A stretch of 64,000 nucleotides of DNA, from NCBI GenBank assembly GCA_949987565.1, contig OX465118.1, forward strand, positions 3,872,538-3,936,537, in the 5' to 3' direction. The position numbers and the translations under genes were made by a program. Each line of letters starts with the position of its first letter. Within the stretch, counting starts at the first letter, position 1. This DNA is from Luidia sarsii. Lineage: Eukaryota > Echinodermata > Asteroidea > Paxillosida > Luidiidae. The notes beneath the pieces are model-generated. The model was given only the letters and a program-made list of their open reading frames with translations, made no database searches and was not told where the DNA came from. This document shows positions 1 through 9,729 of this stretch, one piece after another.

Positions 1-148
1 CATTTTCCATGCGGGTCATTCCATTTGTCCTATGGGTAAATCTGGTAAGTTATCCATAATCTACTCTATACAACTGTAGGAACATTCCAACATAAAACAA
101 AAGGAATAAAAGAAAATTGGGGGGGGGGCAATTTCCATCTTCCCTACA
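1..148 (-). repeat. 3' LTR of the gypsy element, partial
   Basis: Matches 7789-7936 along its full length, including the poly-G tract at 119-128, with only scattered differences. It contains the first 148 bases of the LTR in element orientation, starting TGTAGGGAAG on the minus strand. The rest is cut off by the window edge. Confidence 0.9.
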
Positions 149-837
149 CTCGACACTTCAAAATTTGATGTTGTCCCAACATACAAGCATTAAAATCAAA
201 ACAAAATTTGTTTCTCAAGTGGCTATAATCGGCATGGTACAGTTCAGTCCGCTCCAAAGGCGTGTCGCGCTCCTTCATCCCTGATAGATGTCCTCTATCG
301 AGATGGCCCGTTGGAGACTGGGAGAGGCTGAAGGATAGCTACTTCTTCAGGGTCTCGGTGTCATCCTTGTCTAGATCACAGATCATCATGGGCTTTGGTC
401 TGAACTGTTGTCCGGTAGGACAGCTGGATGCCGAACGTAGAGCGCAGCAGCGTGATCCTCGTTGACTGGGTCTCTCTCCTCGGAGTACACGAGTAGATTG
501 GCCAGCTACAATGCTCCTGGGATGGACCAAGTCCTGCGTACACTGTACAGTGGTTTTCTCTCCTGCTGGCTCTTCTTCGCAATTCATGCCAGTAGGGGTC
601 TGCTGATGTCATCACTGGGCTGGGCATGAAAGTTGCCATCTGTAGTCATATGGGCTACAAGCAGCTGGTGTCTAGGAACGCTGAGCAAACGCTCCCGGTG
701 GTGCTTGTGCCCATCCTTGGGCATGATACGGTGCCAAGGGATGTCCATATGGGTTTGGCCAAACAGGAGAGTAGTAGCAGTTTGAAGGAACAGGTACTGT
801 CTGTTGCCATCCCATCTGGGCGAATGGGTGCGAGGCA
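149..837 (-). other. gypsy 3' internal non-coding region
   Basis: This lies between the end of the integrase tail ORF and the 3' LTR. Only short overlapping ORFs occur and none resembles an envelope or other known protein. Just before the LTR on the minus strand there is only a weak purine-rich run, so the polypurine tract is not convincing. Confidence 0.5.
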
Positions 838-1727
838 CTAGCCTGCTGAAGAATGTTCACTCTCGGGTCCCTGCAGCTGACATCTGGGTACTCCCAAGGT
901 ACTGTACTGGAACATCTGCGGTGGACGTCTCTGCCTAGTTGGTCGTTCACTGAAGGTGGGAGCTGGTTCAGGCGCAGATGTTTGGTTGTGTGTTCCCTGA
1001 ACCCCTGGGCATGAAATGTGACCATCCTCTGCCGCCGGTGCTGATGGGTCAGTCATCAGAGAATCTGCGTTAGTGTCTGATGCTGTCCCAGCATCCTGCT
1101 GAACTTCGTTGTCTGTCTGTGGATGTTCTTCCTGAGCGGCGGTTGGGCCCATGTCAAAGGGTTCTGCCTCTGGATCAAGTTCAGTGGACTTGGGTCTTTG
1201 GGATGGATTGGACATGAAGACCAGTGACTCCTCATCATCTGAGCTTACATCATTATTTTCTGCTTGATGGGGGCTTCTTCCCTGTCTGCAATGTGACCTG
1301 GGGCTGGATCTTCGCTGTTGCTGGGGCTGAGGAACATGGTGTTGAGGTTGGTCTGGCTGTAGGCTGTCACATGGGAGAAGGAGATTCCGGTGTAGGACAC
1401 GCCGACGTCCACTGCCTCGTTCTGGCTTCACCTCGTACACTGGGGAATTATCACCTTTTCTCAGAATGACAACATACACCTCCTCTTCCCAGTAAGACCG
1501 TAGTTTACTTGGGCCCTCGTGCCTGCCCACGTTCTTAACCAGCACACGATCTCCCTCTTGCAGTACTGAGCTGTGCACCTTCTAGTCATGATACCTCTTT
1601 CCACGTTCCGCTGACTTGGCTGCATGCTGGGAGGCAATGGCATAAGCTTCCTCCATCTGTTCCTTCCACTCTTTGACGAATCTGTTCTAGTCGGTTGTGG
1701 TGGGACCCGTCTCTGGTTGCAGTCCAA
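838..1727 (-). pseudogene. integrase C-terminal (GPY/F-like) tail, frameshifted
   Basis: A 246-codon minus ORF (838-1578) begins with a stretch reading GDRVLVKNVGRHEG and ending in HRNLLLPCD. This is the spacing of the GPY/F-type module that follows the integrase core in Ty3/gypsy elements. A Gln/Ser/Arg-rich low-complexity tail follows, then a closing RPTRQRRPPQMF segment typical of gypsy pol C-termini. It is out of frame with the integrase core ORF that ends at 1687. A short ORF in a third frame (1461-1727) bridges them, so at least one indel separates core and tail. No chromodomain was recognised. Confidence 0.75.
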
Positions 1728-3249
1728 ACATCAGATCAATGGGTAACCGGGGAGATCGCCCATATAACAGGAAGAAAGGTGAATACCCAGTGGCCTCGCT
1801 TCTGGTACAGTTGTACGCATGCACAACTTTGTTGACAGAGTCTTTCCAGTTGACCTTCTCGGCATCAGAGAGGGTTCTCAGCATACCGAGTAGTGTCCAG
1901 TTGAACCGTTCGCACTGTCCATTCCCAGCTGGATGGTAGGGCGTGGTCCTGGACTTGGCAATACCCGAGTGGTGGTGCAGTCTGGCAAACAGTTGGTTTT
2001 CAAACTCTCTCCCTTGGTCGTGATGTAGACGATGAGGAAACCCAAACCTCAGTATAAAATCATTAAAGATTTTATCTGCTGCAGTCTTTCCTGACTTGTC
2101 TCGGGTTGGGTAAGCCTGTGCAAAGCGGATGAAGTGGTCAACCACCACTAGGATATATTCGTATCCGCCTTTGCACTTCTCCAGGTGGACATAGTCAATT
2201 GAGACCAACTCAAATGGTGCAGTAGTAACTATGGTCCCAAGTGGTTCTCTGGTGTGGCGATTTAGTTTCCGCTGCTTGAGACATGAGCACACCCTTGTGC
2301 AATAGTGTTCAATGTCCCTTTGCATGTGGGGCCAGTAGAACCTGTCTCTCGCCAGACACACCACTCGGTCTGCTCCCAGGTGACCAATTTCTTCGTGTAG
2401 TTCCTGGTAGACTCTCTGCCGGAGCTGTGACGGGAGGATCAGCTGGGAACGACGGCCCTTCTGCCGATACAGCACACCATTCACCAAGTTCAAGTTGTTC
2501 CACTCATGCATCAGGGATGTGGTTGCTGGCAGTTCTCCTAATCTCTCATGCTTAGTAGGGCAATGACCCTTCGTCAGATACTGCAGCACCCTCGCAATGC
2601 TAGGGTCCTCCTGCTGAGCCCTCAGCAAGTCGGACGTTGTGAAAGATGTGGTGTTCTGCACCATACCCACGAATGATGGTGGTGTAGTTGAGACTGCTGA
2701 AGCCCAGGTGGTCCTACCTGTGTTCTGAGACATCACAGCCACGGCAGTTGTGTCCAGTTCTCCTGGAGACACTTCTTCGGTGCACTCAGTGATATACTTC
2801 TCGATGCAGACAGGTATTCGGGAGAGGGCATCTGCGTCTGCATTATTCCTACCCGGTCGATATTTAATCGTGAAGTGGAAGTCGGCCAATTCCGCAACCC
2901 ACCTCTGGCCGGTGCCGTTGAGCCGTGCAGAAGACAGAATGTAAGTCAGAGGATTATTATCTGTATAAACCGTAAACGATGGGGTATAATACAGATAGTC
3001 TCTGAATTTCTCTGTCACTGCCCACTTCAATGCTAAGAACTCAAGCTTCCCCAAATTCAAATTGTAGTTCTTCTCGGCTGGGCTGAGGGTACGGGAACCA
3101 TATGCGATGACCCGCATCTTCCCATCAAGTCTCTGGTAGAGTACAGCGCCAAGACCTTCATTCGATGCATCGGTGTGAACCACGAATGGCTTTTCATGGT
3201 CAGGGAAGGCCATCACCGTCATCACCATCAAGTAGCTTCTCAAGAACAT
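1687..3249 (-). CDS. RNase H and integrase domains of gypsy pol
   Basis: The 520-codon open segment starts inside RNase [18 protein letters not shown] carries the first catalytic Asp, [11 protein letters not shown] the Glu, and [12 protein letters not shown] the second Asp, with ADADALSR near the domain end. The integrase zinc-binding region follows ([10 protein letters not shown], then [10 protein letters not shown]). The catalytic core has [20 protein letters not shown] and GNGQCERFN, so the D,D,E triad is visible. The Met at 3249 is not a biological start, because this is the continuation of pol after a frameshift in a GATGACGGTGATGG-like tract near 3200-3230. The segment itself has no stop, unlike the rest of pol. 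Confidence 0.9.
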   Translation of the reverse strand: MFLRSYLMVMTVMAFPDHEKPFVVHTDASNEGLGAVLYQRLDGKMRVIAYGSRTLSPAEKNYNLNLGKLEFLALKWAVTEKFRDYLYYTPSFTVYTDNNPLTYILSSARLNGTGQRWVAELADFHFTIKYRPGRNNADADALSRIPVCIEKYITECTEEVSPGELDTTAVAVMSQNTGRTTWASAVSTTPPSFVGMVQNTTSFTTSDLLRAQQEDPSIARVLQYLTKGHCPTKHERLGELPATTSLMHEWNNLNLVNGVLYRQKGRRSQLILPSQLRQRVYQELHEEIGHLGADRVVCLARDRFYWPHMQRDIEHYCTRVCSCLKQRKLNRHTREPLGTIVTTAPFELVSIDYVHLEKCKGGYEYILVVVDHFIRFAQAYPTRDKSGKTAADKIFNDFILRFGFPHRLHHDQGREFENQLFARLHHHSGIAKSRTTPYHPAGNGQCERFNWTLLGMLRTLSDAEKVNWKDSVNKVVHAYNCTRSEATGYSPFFLLYGRSPRLPIDLMFGLQPETGPTTTD

Positions 3250-4382
3250 CTTGGTGGTGGTCTGTCCAATGGATGGTCTGCTTCGATGACTTCTGTCCCA
3301 TCTTGTTCTTCGCTAGTGTCTTATGTTTGGACTTAGAGTGGGGTCGGTCGTCAGAGGGTTTTTCTGCTAGCAGATCATATAAGGGTTTTGCTCTCTTGGA
3401 GAAATGCTGGATGTAGCTACGGTAGTACCCGAGCAACCCAAGTAGTTTCCGCAGTTCACCAACAGTGGTTGGCTTCTTCTCGCTGAGGGTTTTCACAGCA
3501 GCGACGTCACCTGGGTCCATCCGATGTCCCACTGCAGACACTAGCCTGCCTAAGTATCGGACCTCCTTCCTGAGGAGCTCACACTTGCTGGGTTTCAGCT
3601 TCACTCCATTTTCCTGGAGACGTCTCAACACTGTCCTCAGGTTCTGAAGGTGCTTCTGGAAGGTGTCACTGAAAACGAGCACATCATCGAGGTAGGTCAT
3701 GGCAATGTCACCGTTGAGTCCTTCCAGGCAAGCCTCCATGAACCTCTGGAACGCTCATGGCGTGACAAATGCGGTGAGGTGATGACTCTCCTCTTCCACA
3801 AACCCCTGGTGGTAGGCTTTCCCTTGGTCTTGTGTGGAAAGACAAGAATTCCCACCAAGGCTGCGAGGACATCTTTGATACGGGGTATTGGCTGTCGGTC
3901 CGGCACCGTCTTCCGGTTTAACTCCCTGTAATCCACGCAGAGTCGGAGGGTGCCATCCTTCTTTCGGACACATACAATGGGTTTGACTAGGGTGAGTTGG
4001 ATTTAGTGATCCACCCACGTGTGATTAGGTCAGATAGGTATGTCCTTACTTCTTGGTACAAGGGTCGGGGGACTGATGTATAGGTCTTCTGGACAGGGGT
4101 CTCTTCGCTCAATTTGATGGCCATCCTCAGGACTTCGGCATGCCCCATGTCTTCCCCATCTTTGGCAAATGCTGCCGACTCCTCTCTCAGTAGTGCCTCT
4201 ACTGCTGTGCGCTGAGGTGGGGTCAGGTGGCTCAAGTCAACTGGGGGTATCCAGCTGTTTCCAGCAGGAACAGATGACTTCACCGTGTTGACCATGGTAT
4301 TCTGCTGAGGAGCTGGAGTCCACTTGTCCAGGGAGGACGGACAGATAGGAGTGACTGATCTGACCTGGTAGAGTTGACCCAA
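3200..4382 (-). pseudogene. gypsy reverse transcriptase, frameshifted and internally deleted
   Basis: Three minus-strand pieces make up the RT. Piece 1 (3987-4382) is the N-terminal region. Piece 2 (about 3755-4018, partly in two frames) contains DYRELNRKTVPDRQPIPR and then LTAFVTP. Piece 3 (3200-3739) contains [14 protein letters not shown], the YLDD catalytic motif, followed by [12 protein letters not shown]. Between LTAFVTP and [11 protein letters not shown] only a few bases remain (near 3739-3765), where Ty3/gypsy RTs normally have a conserved block of roughly 15-20 residues. A further frameshift lies near 3936-3990. The enzyme cannot be made from this copy. Confidence 0.88.
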
Positions 4383-4394
4383 AGTAGTATGGCG

Positions 4395-5096
4395 CTAGAG
4401 GACGATGGTGCGGCTAGGAGGGTTTGCAATCCGGATTGTGATTGGGCATGACTGCCCTCGAGTCAAAGTGACAACGGACTCCCTGACCCGTAAGTCCTCC
4501 AGCCAATGGGATCTGACATCAGGCTCAAATAGGACTGTGATGGGATGATCGATTGGACCCGCATGGACACGGCAGCGAATGCCCACGTCACTCTTGGATG
4601 GGATGACTACATCTTGTCTGCCGGAGACCACACTGCACAGATCATCTGAGTTGCTGGCCTGGACCAGCTGGACCAACTTGTTCACCTGATCGTGGTCTAG
4701 CCCCCGCACTGCTCCGCCCAGGATGCTGTGGATCGATTCCCCTTCTGCTGAGCCTTTAACAATCTCTTCGATCACATTGTACCCTATGATGGGTTGCTGC
4801 AGGCTACCTGGTGTGACTAGAGCTGGGAAGGTTACTTTCATGGGACGTGATTGGGGTGCCCGAAGTTCCAGTTCAATTTCAATCCAACCATTGAATGGGA
4901 TGGATGTTCCATTTGCTGCTTGGAGGTCTAGCCCACTGCCACCGGTCAGGAGCTGAGAAACTGGACGAAGCTTGGTTTCTGGCATAAACTTCTCAACCCA
5001 GATGGCGCTCAGGATGGACACCTGTGCACCGGTGTCCCACAGAACGGTTGCAGGTACGCTGTTGAGAAGGCAGGCGACAGTACACCTCCGTCCCAC
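4395..5096 (-). CDS. retroviral-type aspartic protease domain of gypsy pol
   Basis: A 233-codon minus ORF contains VLWDTGAQVSIL, the DTGA active-site loop of pepsin-fold retrotransposon proteases, and further on PIIGYNVIEEIV, which fits the conserved hydrophobic-hydrophobic-Gly segment. It lies between gag and RT as expected. The downstream half is probably linker towards RT. The Met at 5096 is simply the first in the open frame; in the element the protease would be expressed as part of a polyprotein. A stop or frame change separates it from the RT segment ending at 4382. Confidence 0.85.
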   Translation of the reverse strand: MGRRCTVACLLNSVPATVLWDTGAQVSILSAIWVEKFMPETKLRPVSQLLTGGSGLDLQAANGTSIPFNGWIEIELELRAPQSRPMKVTFPALVTPGSLQQPIIGYNVIEEIVKGSAEGESIHSILGGAVRGLDHDQVNKLVQLVQASNSDDLCSVVSGRQDVVIPSKSDVGIRCRVHAGPIDHPITVLFEPDVRSHWLEDLRVRESVVTLTRGQSCPITIRIANPPSRTIVL

Positions 5097-5209
5097 AAGG
5101 CTGGTTATCTTTGTCTTCTGCTTTGGTGTGATGTGACAAATGAAGACTTTAGATTGTCCGACCGTTGTTGGGTGACAGGGTTTGGCTGGTTGGGACCTTG
5201 TTCCGCTGG

Positions 5210-6541
5210 TTACTCCCTGTCCCGTGGAAGCAACCGTTCCCCATTTCCCTGGCGGACATCCTTCTTATAGCAGCAACCATTTGCAAAGTGGTCTGATGAC
5301 CCACACTTGAAGCAATGGTCGCAAGTGTCTCCACGTTCTTCCTGTTGACACCTGCGACAACGTCGCCGTCTCGCAGGCTGCCCTCTTCTCTGGGGTGACA
5401 TCTGAAGAGATTCCTGCAGTGCTGTCACTTGGCTCTTCAGTTTTGACAGCTCGTTAATCCCGGCCTTCAGCTCGGCGATCTCGGTCAAGAGAAGCCCCTG
5501 TTTCGGAGTTGGTGTCTCTTTCGGGCTTTCCTGCACCTCGGTTATGGCTGCTGCTCTAGTGTGGTTCAACTTCTGTCGCCGTTCGGCCCCAATACTGGAA
5601 AAGATGTTCATCTTTTCGAACAGGACTTCATCTGTGGTCTCAGAATCGTCCAGGTAGGGGCGGAGCTCGTTTTTGATGGACTCACTACGCAGGCCCGTTA
5701 GCAGTGTGTGACGGAACATCTCACGGACCAGCTGTGGCTCGTAGCACAATTTGAACTCCACCTCTTGACTGGCAAAGAGCACCTTCTGTCGGATGTTGAA
5801 GGAGCGAAGGAGAAATGCCTGAGGTGTTTCCTTCGCCTCTTGCGTGAGCTGAGACAATTGTTTGAACAGCTCAGTGGCATCCCGTTCCTGATAATGGGAA
5901 CGGATGATCCGTCTCAGGCTTGGGAGAGTGATCTTGCTTCTTCCCTCTAGATAGCTGCGAAGCTCAGACCCTGGGACAATGGCACAGATGATGGCATGCA
6001 CAATGTCCCTGTCTGAGTAGCCCTTCTCTCGTCCCGTCTCAATCTGGCTTGCCAGGCTGGCAAAGGTAAGGCGGTCCTTTTGCCCAGGCTCACCAACCTG
6101 TCCGGAGATCTTGAACTCCCTTCGCACCAAACTCATTACGTTGGCATTGGCAACGGGCTTCTTGGGCAAGGATGGTGGCGTTTCCACCGGTGTGGTGGTC
6201 TCAGCTTTGGTCGGCTCCATCGTTAGTGGCTTAGACGTCAAGGCAGTCAGGGATGCTGGCGATGGGGCTGGTGCTGGCGACGATGCTGGTGGTGCAATTT
6301 CATCAACAAACTTCTGCAACATCTGTATGATCGCCAGTCCCCCATCTTCTCGATCCTGGACGTCTTCGCTGTTGAGATGGCGAATGACTTTCCTGGCCAA
6401 TCGGACATGACCATTCGTCTGCGTCGCCGCATCTCCCACATCTACCTCTAGTCGCTGACACACCTGAAGTAGCTGTTCGACGGAGAGGGTGCCAAGCCGA
6501 GTGGTCAGCTCGCTGATGGTCTCCAGCAGGGTTTCCATCAT
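5210..6541 (-). CDS. gag polyprotein with CCHC zinc knuckle
   Basis: This 443-codon ORF is the longest uninterrupted gene of the element. Its N-terminal third is helical and acidic, followed by a Pro/Ala/Thr-rich spacer. The capsid-like middle has the segment VHAIICAIVPGSELRSYL and a long helical run. Next comes a coiled-coil-like stretch (TEIAELKAGINELSKL), an Arg-rich patch (RRRRCRRCQQ) and one zinc knuckle, CFKCGSSDHFANGCCY. This matches the C-x2-C-x4-H-x4-C pattern if the second of the adjacent Cys is used. The Met at 6541 is the first Met after the leader. The product would form the particle core and bind RNA. Confidence 0.88.
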   Translation of the reverse strand: MMETLLETISELTTRLGTLSVEQLLQVCQRLEVDVGDAATQTNGHVRLARKVIRHLNSEDVQDREDGGLAIIQMLQKFVDEIAPPASSPAPAPSPASLTALTSKPLTMEPTKAETTTPVETPPSLPKKPVANANVMSLVRREFKISGQVGEPGQKDRLTFASLASQIETGREKGYSDRDIVHAIICAIVPGSELRSYLEGRSKITLPSLRRIIRSHYQERDATELFKQLSQLTQEAKETPQAFLLRSFNIRQKVLFASQEVEFKLCYEPQLVREMFRHTLLTGLRSESIKNELRPYLDDSETTDEVLFEKMNIFSSIGAERRQKLNHTRAAAITEVQESPKETPTPKQGLLLTEIAELKAGINELSKLKSQVTALQESLQMSPQRRGQPARRRRCRRCQQEERGDTCDHCFKCGSSDHFANGCCYKKDVRQGNGERLLPRDRE

Positions 6542-6805
6542 GTGATACCAAGCACTGATGGGTTGACGACGTCACTCGATCTGCAGTATCTTGCTCGTGG
6601 ACGCAAGGCAATCCCAGCGTGGCGATCCCTCAGCTCCTTCCAACACTGCAGCCTCAGTCGACTTGTTCCCGTCAGCTATTGGTGTCTCTTCTGGTTACTG
6701 CCTCGTCGTCATGCTGCAGCCAACCCAGAAGTACTCAGGATTCGTTCTGTTGCGGAATAGATGCATGTCGTCTGGTTCAACTGAGAGAGCAAACCAGACA
6801 CATCT

Positions 6806-6825
6806 ATCCCTCTCGTGCCTCCAAA
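6806..6825 (-). promoter_or_regulatory. candidate primer binding site of the gypsy element
   Basis: Directly inside the 5' LTR end on the minus strand, after a two-base spacer, the sequence is TGGAGGCACGAGAGGGAT. It starts with TGG, as needed to pair with a tRNA 3' CCA, and has the length of a normal primer site. The tRNA species was not assigned. Confidence 0.6.
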
Positions 6826-7936
6826 TGTTGCACCCGCGCGGCTGTTGAGTAGACAGCCAACCCGGGGCACATTAATATGAGCCAGTTCACTCAAGACTCT
6901 GTAAAGAGAATGAGGGTTGCAACACTTAGTTATACAGGCAAACTATACATGTGATTTTATTGGTACTGTGTAGGCCATGGCTCAAGGAATAGTGAACCAG
7001 GGCCACACACAGTGTACAGTGTACTAGCACTAAGTCATTACTGACAGGAAATAACAATAATCTGCCTGGGAAACTGCAGAAAGAATTCATCTGGCCATGA
7101 TGTAAACAACTAATGTTTGGCCCTTCTGAAACCGGTAACAAGATGGGGAATTACACACATGTACTATCACTCCAGATGGTACAGAGATAAACGGTCCCTC
7201 CTAGAACATTCCACTGGGCCTGACCTTGGGGTCAACGTACTATGGCCAGTAACCATATAGCACATTCACACTTGGGCAAGGTTTGACCTATCCAAATGTA
7301 CAGTAACATGTCTCAGAAAGTTTCATCCTTAGTTCATTATGTGAACCATTCCTGAACAATGAATTCCTACCAGAATCACTAGCAATGGAATCCAACTTCT
7401 TCACATTATTCCAACAATTCTAGCATTAGGAGACAATACAATAATCAAAATCCATGAAATCTCTCAACTGAGAGTCCTGCCTTAGTTTAAATCCTTACTC
7501 ATCTCAAAATCATGTAAAAGCAGAGCAATGAACAATGTACAATGAAAGATAAAATACAGAAATACCCTTTACTGTCATAAAATAGGAAAGGAACTTAACA
7601 TACCTGTAAAGAGAATGAGGGTTGCAACACTTAGTTATACCAAGGAGGTATTAGGCGAGCCTCCTTGGTTATACAGGCAAACTATACATGTGATTTTATT
7701 GGTACTGTGTAGGCCATGGCTCAAGGAATAGTGAACCAGGGCCACAGACAGTGTACAGTGTACATCCTGTCCTGTTGGTGTGGCTCCTCATTTCCCATGC
7801 GGGTCATTCCATTAGTCCTATGGGTAAATCTGGTAAGTTATCCATAATCTACTCTATATAACTGTAGGAACATTCCAACATAAAACAAAAGGAACAATAG
7901 AAAATTAGGGGGGGGGCAATTTCCATCTTCCCTACA
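6826..7936 (-). repeat. 5' LTR of the gypsy element, about 1.1 kb, with internal duplication
   Basis: On the minus strand it starts TGTAGGGAAG and ends GGTGCAACA next to the primer site, giving TG...CA ends. Within it, the block at 6899-7024 (starting TGTAAAGAGAATGAGGG) recurs at 7607-7760, interrupted there by a 34-bp insertion. An alternative reading is a shorter LTR (7608-7936) plus a repeated leader. The 3' LTR is too truncated in this window to decide. Confidence 0.7.
7635..7674. mobile_element. 28-bp hairpin insertion with 6-bp duplication
   Basis: Compared with the sister block at 6899-7024, positions 7641-7668 are extra and are flanked by TTATAC on both sides (7635-7640 and 7669-7674). 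The insert forms a near-perfect hairpin with arms CCAAGGAGG and CCTCCTTGG. It looks like a minimal TIR remnant with a 6-bp target duplication. Confidence 0.6.
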
Positions 7937-8218
7937 CATTGCCAGAGATGATGGGTCTGCCTGGGTTGTTGGCCTTGTGAATTTTCGGGAGAAGGTAGAA
8001 TCTGGCAGTTCTACAATTGATCGGTGATAGAAATCTGTGAGCTTTTTTACTCAAATGATCACGTGATCGCATGTCATCCAAAACTTCCTGAATTTGCTCT
8101 GAAAATTTGCCAGTGGGGTAAGAGTCCAGACATTTATAGTGCTCGGGATTTTTGAGTTGGCGATTGGCTTCATCAATATATTTTTGGCGATCCATGATTA
8201 CTACGGCTGACCCTTTAT
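7937..8218 (-). pseudogene. PLE RT fragment (N-terminal fingers)
   Basis: Minus-strand reading gives MDRQKYIDEANRQL and RFYLLPKIHKANNPGRPIIS, the motif around the PLE PKIHK..PGRPI signature. It matches the copy at 34.5-35.7 kb almost residue for residue and ends abruptly at the inversion junction (8218-8222). Confidence 0.85.
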
Positions 8219-8222
8219 ATTA

Positions 8223-8851
8223 CTTAGTTACTTCCTACCACCCTTCTCTTCCTCCTCTCAGGAAGATAACTAAGGAAAACCACCATATTCTCCACACTTC
8301 AGATCGTCTGGCTGAAGCCATTCCTAATTCGCCTGTTTTGGCTTTCAGGCGCCCCCGTAACCTGCGTGACTTAATTGTCCGAGCAGAGGTTCCTCCTTTG
8401 GACTCTTCACCTCCAACCAAATTTGGTACATTTAAGTGTACCTCGAAATGCATTGTTTGCAAGACACATGTCAAGGAAATAGACTCTTTCAATGGACATT
8501 CTTCTGGAACTACCCACACGACCTATGGCCCCCATAACGTGCACTACCTCAAACATCATATACCTCATCTCATGTAGAGTTTGTAATATTCAGTATGTTG
8601 GCGAGACCAAAAACACCCTCAAAAAACGGATCTATGGCCATAGGTCTACTATCAAAACCGGTAAAATGGACACCCCTGTTGGGTATCACTTCAATCTCCC
8701 TGATCATTCGATATCAGATATGAGTGTACTGGGCATAGAATCACTTGGTCACCGTAGTAATGCTGTCCGTCTTAGCCGTGAGAAAATGTGGATGAAGCGT
8801 CTTTGGACTATTCAACCACATGGTCTCAACATCCAGGAGGGTAATGACTAA
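8223..8851 (+). pseudogene. PLE linker and GIY-YIG endonuclease, frameshifted
   Basis: The first part (to about 8530) reads LVTSYHPSLPPLRKITKENH and TFKCTSKCIVCKTHV, a Cys-rich linker. A one-base change near 8528-8535 (CCCCCATAACG versus CTCTATCACG in the 18-kb copy) shifts the frame. The second part carries the GIY-YIG domain: IYLISCRVCNIQYVGETKNT and LKKRIYGHRSTI, with the Tyr pair, the Gly and the catalytic-type Arg. It ends at GND followed by TAA. GIY-YIG nucleases nick target DNA to prime PLE insertion. Confidence 0.85.
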
Positions 8852-9129
8852 CACTATGCAGCTTTCTGATAATCCTTCTTTTGTGTTAAGTCCTTCACAC
8901 TTCTCTCTTTGATCTTTCCCCCTCTTGTCACTAATCCCTACCCCACTCCTTGCCATTGTCTTTGATCTTTCCCCCTCCTCTCACCAATCCCTACCCTACC
9001 CCTTGCCCTTCCCTTTGATCTCTCCCTACCAGCTTCACTCTTTGTACTTTGTTTCTCATCCGTGTCCTGTTCACTCTCTCCCCCCCTTCCTTCGTGTACA
9101 TGTATCTGTTTTGTCCTTATCACTCTGCC

Positions 9130-9236
9130 TTTGAGAAAGGTCCTGCTAGGATCGAAACGTCAGGCCCACTAAATTTTAGATTCACATTTTGGTAATTTTA
9201 GTCAGTAAGCAGTTTGCAACATTTTTGTATATCACC
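9130..9236 (+). repeat. PLE terminal repeat with hammerhead-like motif
   Basis: This block recurs at the ends of all PLE copies in the window. It contains a 6-bp hairpin (GGTCCT-GCT-AGGATC) followed directly by GAAAC-GTC, a layout reminiscent of hammerhead stem II and the GAAA core. Confidence 0.7.
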
Positions 9237-9729
9237 TAATTATAGTTTTGTTTAATTACAATTCATTAATAATAAGTAACAATAAATAAATAATTAGATA
9301 ATTAATTAATTAATAATAAATTAGGCTTGACTAATTTAAAATTATGCTTAACAACAGTTATGCTTGTTTCCGTTAGTACTTGTTGTTATACGCTAAAATC
9401 ATAACTTTTTTGTTTAATTACATGAGTACGTTTACAAAGGTACAGTAGTAATGTATAATTAGGTGGTAAGTATAACAGTAAATTAAGGAAAGATCCTTCA
9501 GTGCATTCACATTTAATGCTTAATTTATAGGTAGGTTTAAATTTAATTAATTGTCACCATCGATATAAGCTGATCGAAGTTGTTTTTTATAACACCCTTC
9601 ACATGCCCTGAGTGACGTCATTGGTAGGGATGATTTAATAGTGTTCCATAGGAGGGGTCCCTGGTGTCTAACATTGGATTGGTGTAGAGATGTAACTTTA
9701 CTAAGGTGGAGCTTCTTTCATGCTCTGCT
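9237..9729. other. AT-rich sequence without a recognisable gene
   Basis: Contains runs such as TAATTAATTAATTAATAATA and no coding potential. Its 3' part is probably the 3' UTR of the minus-strand LINE that follows. Confidence 0.5.

Larger units (their letters stand above)
1..7936 (-). mobile_element. Ty3/gypsy LTR retrotransposon, decayed, 3' LTR truncated by window start
   Basis: The minus strand reads 5' LTR (6826-7936), primer binding site, gag, protease, RT, RNase H, integrase and 3' LTR (1-148), which is the classical Ty3/gypsy order. Positions 1-148 and 7789-7936 are near-identical and both end in CCCTACA, which marks them as the two copies of one LTR end. Pol is broken: RT has a frameshift and an internal deletion, the RT-RNase H join is frameshifted, and the integrase C-terminus is in another frame. 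No env-like ORF was recognised. The left flank lies outside the window, so the target-site duplication cannot be checked. The lineage within Ty3/gypsy was not assigned. Confidence 0.93.
7937..9236 (+). mobile_element. Penelope-like element copy 1, 5' part inverted
   Basis: Positions 7937-8218 match, on the minus strand, the RT start of the large PLE copy at 33-38 kb. From about 8223 the + strand matches the region from the RT-GIY-YIG linker to the element end (AACATTTTTGTATATCACC at 9235). The middle of the RT is missing. The layout is a 5' segment inverted relative to the 3' segment. The left edge abuts the gypsy LTR exactly at 7936/7937. Confidence 0.85.

Noticed and set aside
149..837. Envelope gene of the gypsy element
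   Set aside because: Only short overlapping ORFs without signal peptide, membrane segment or known motif.
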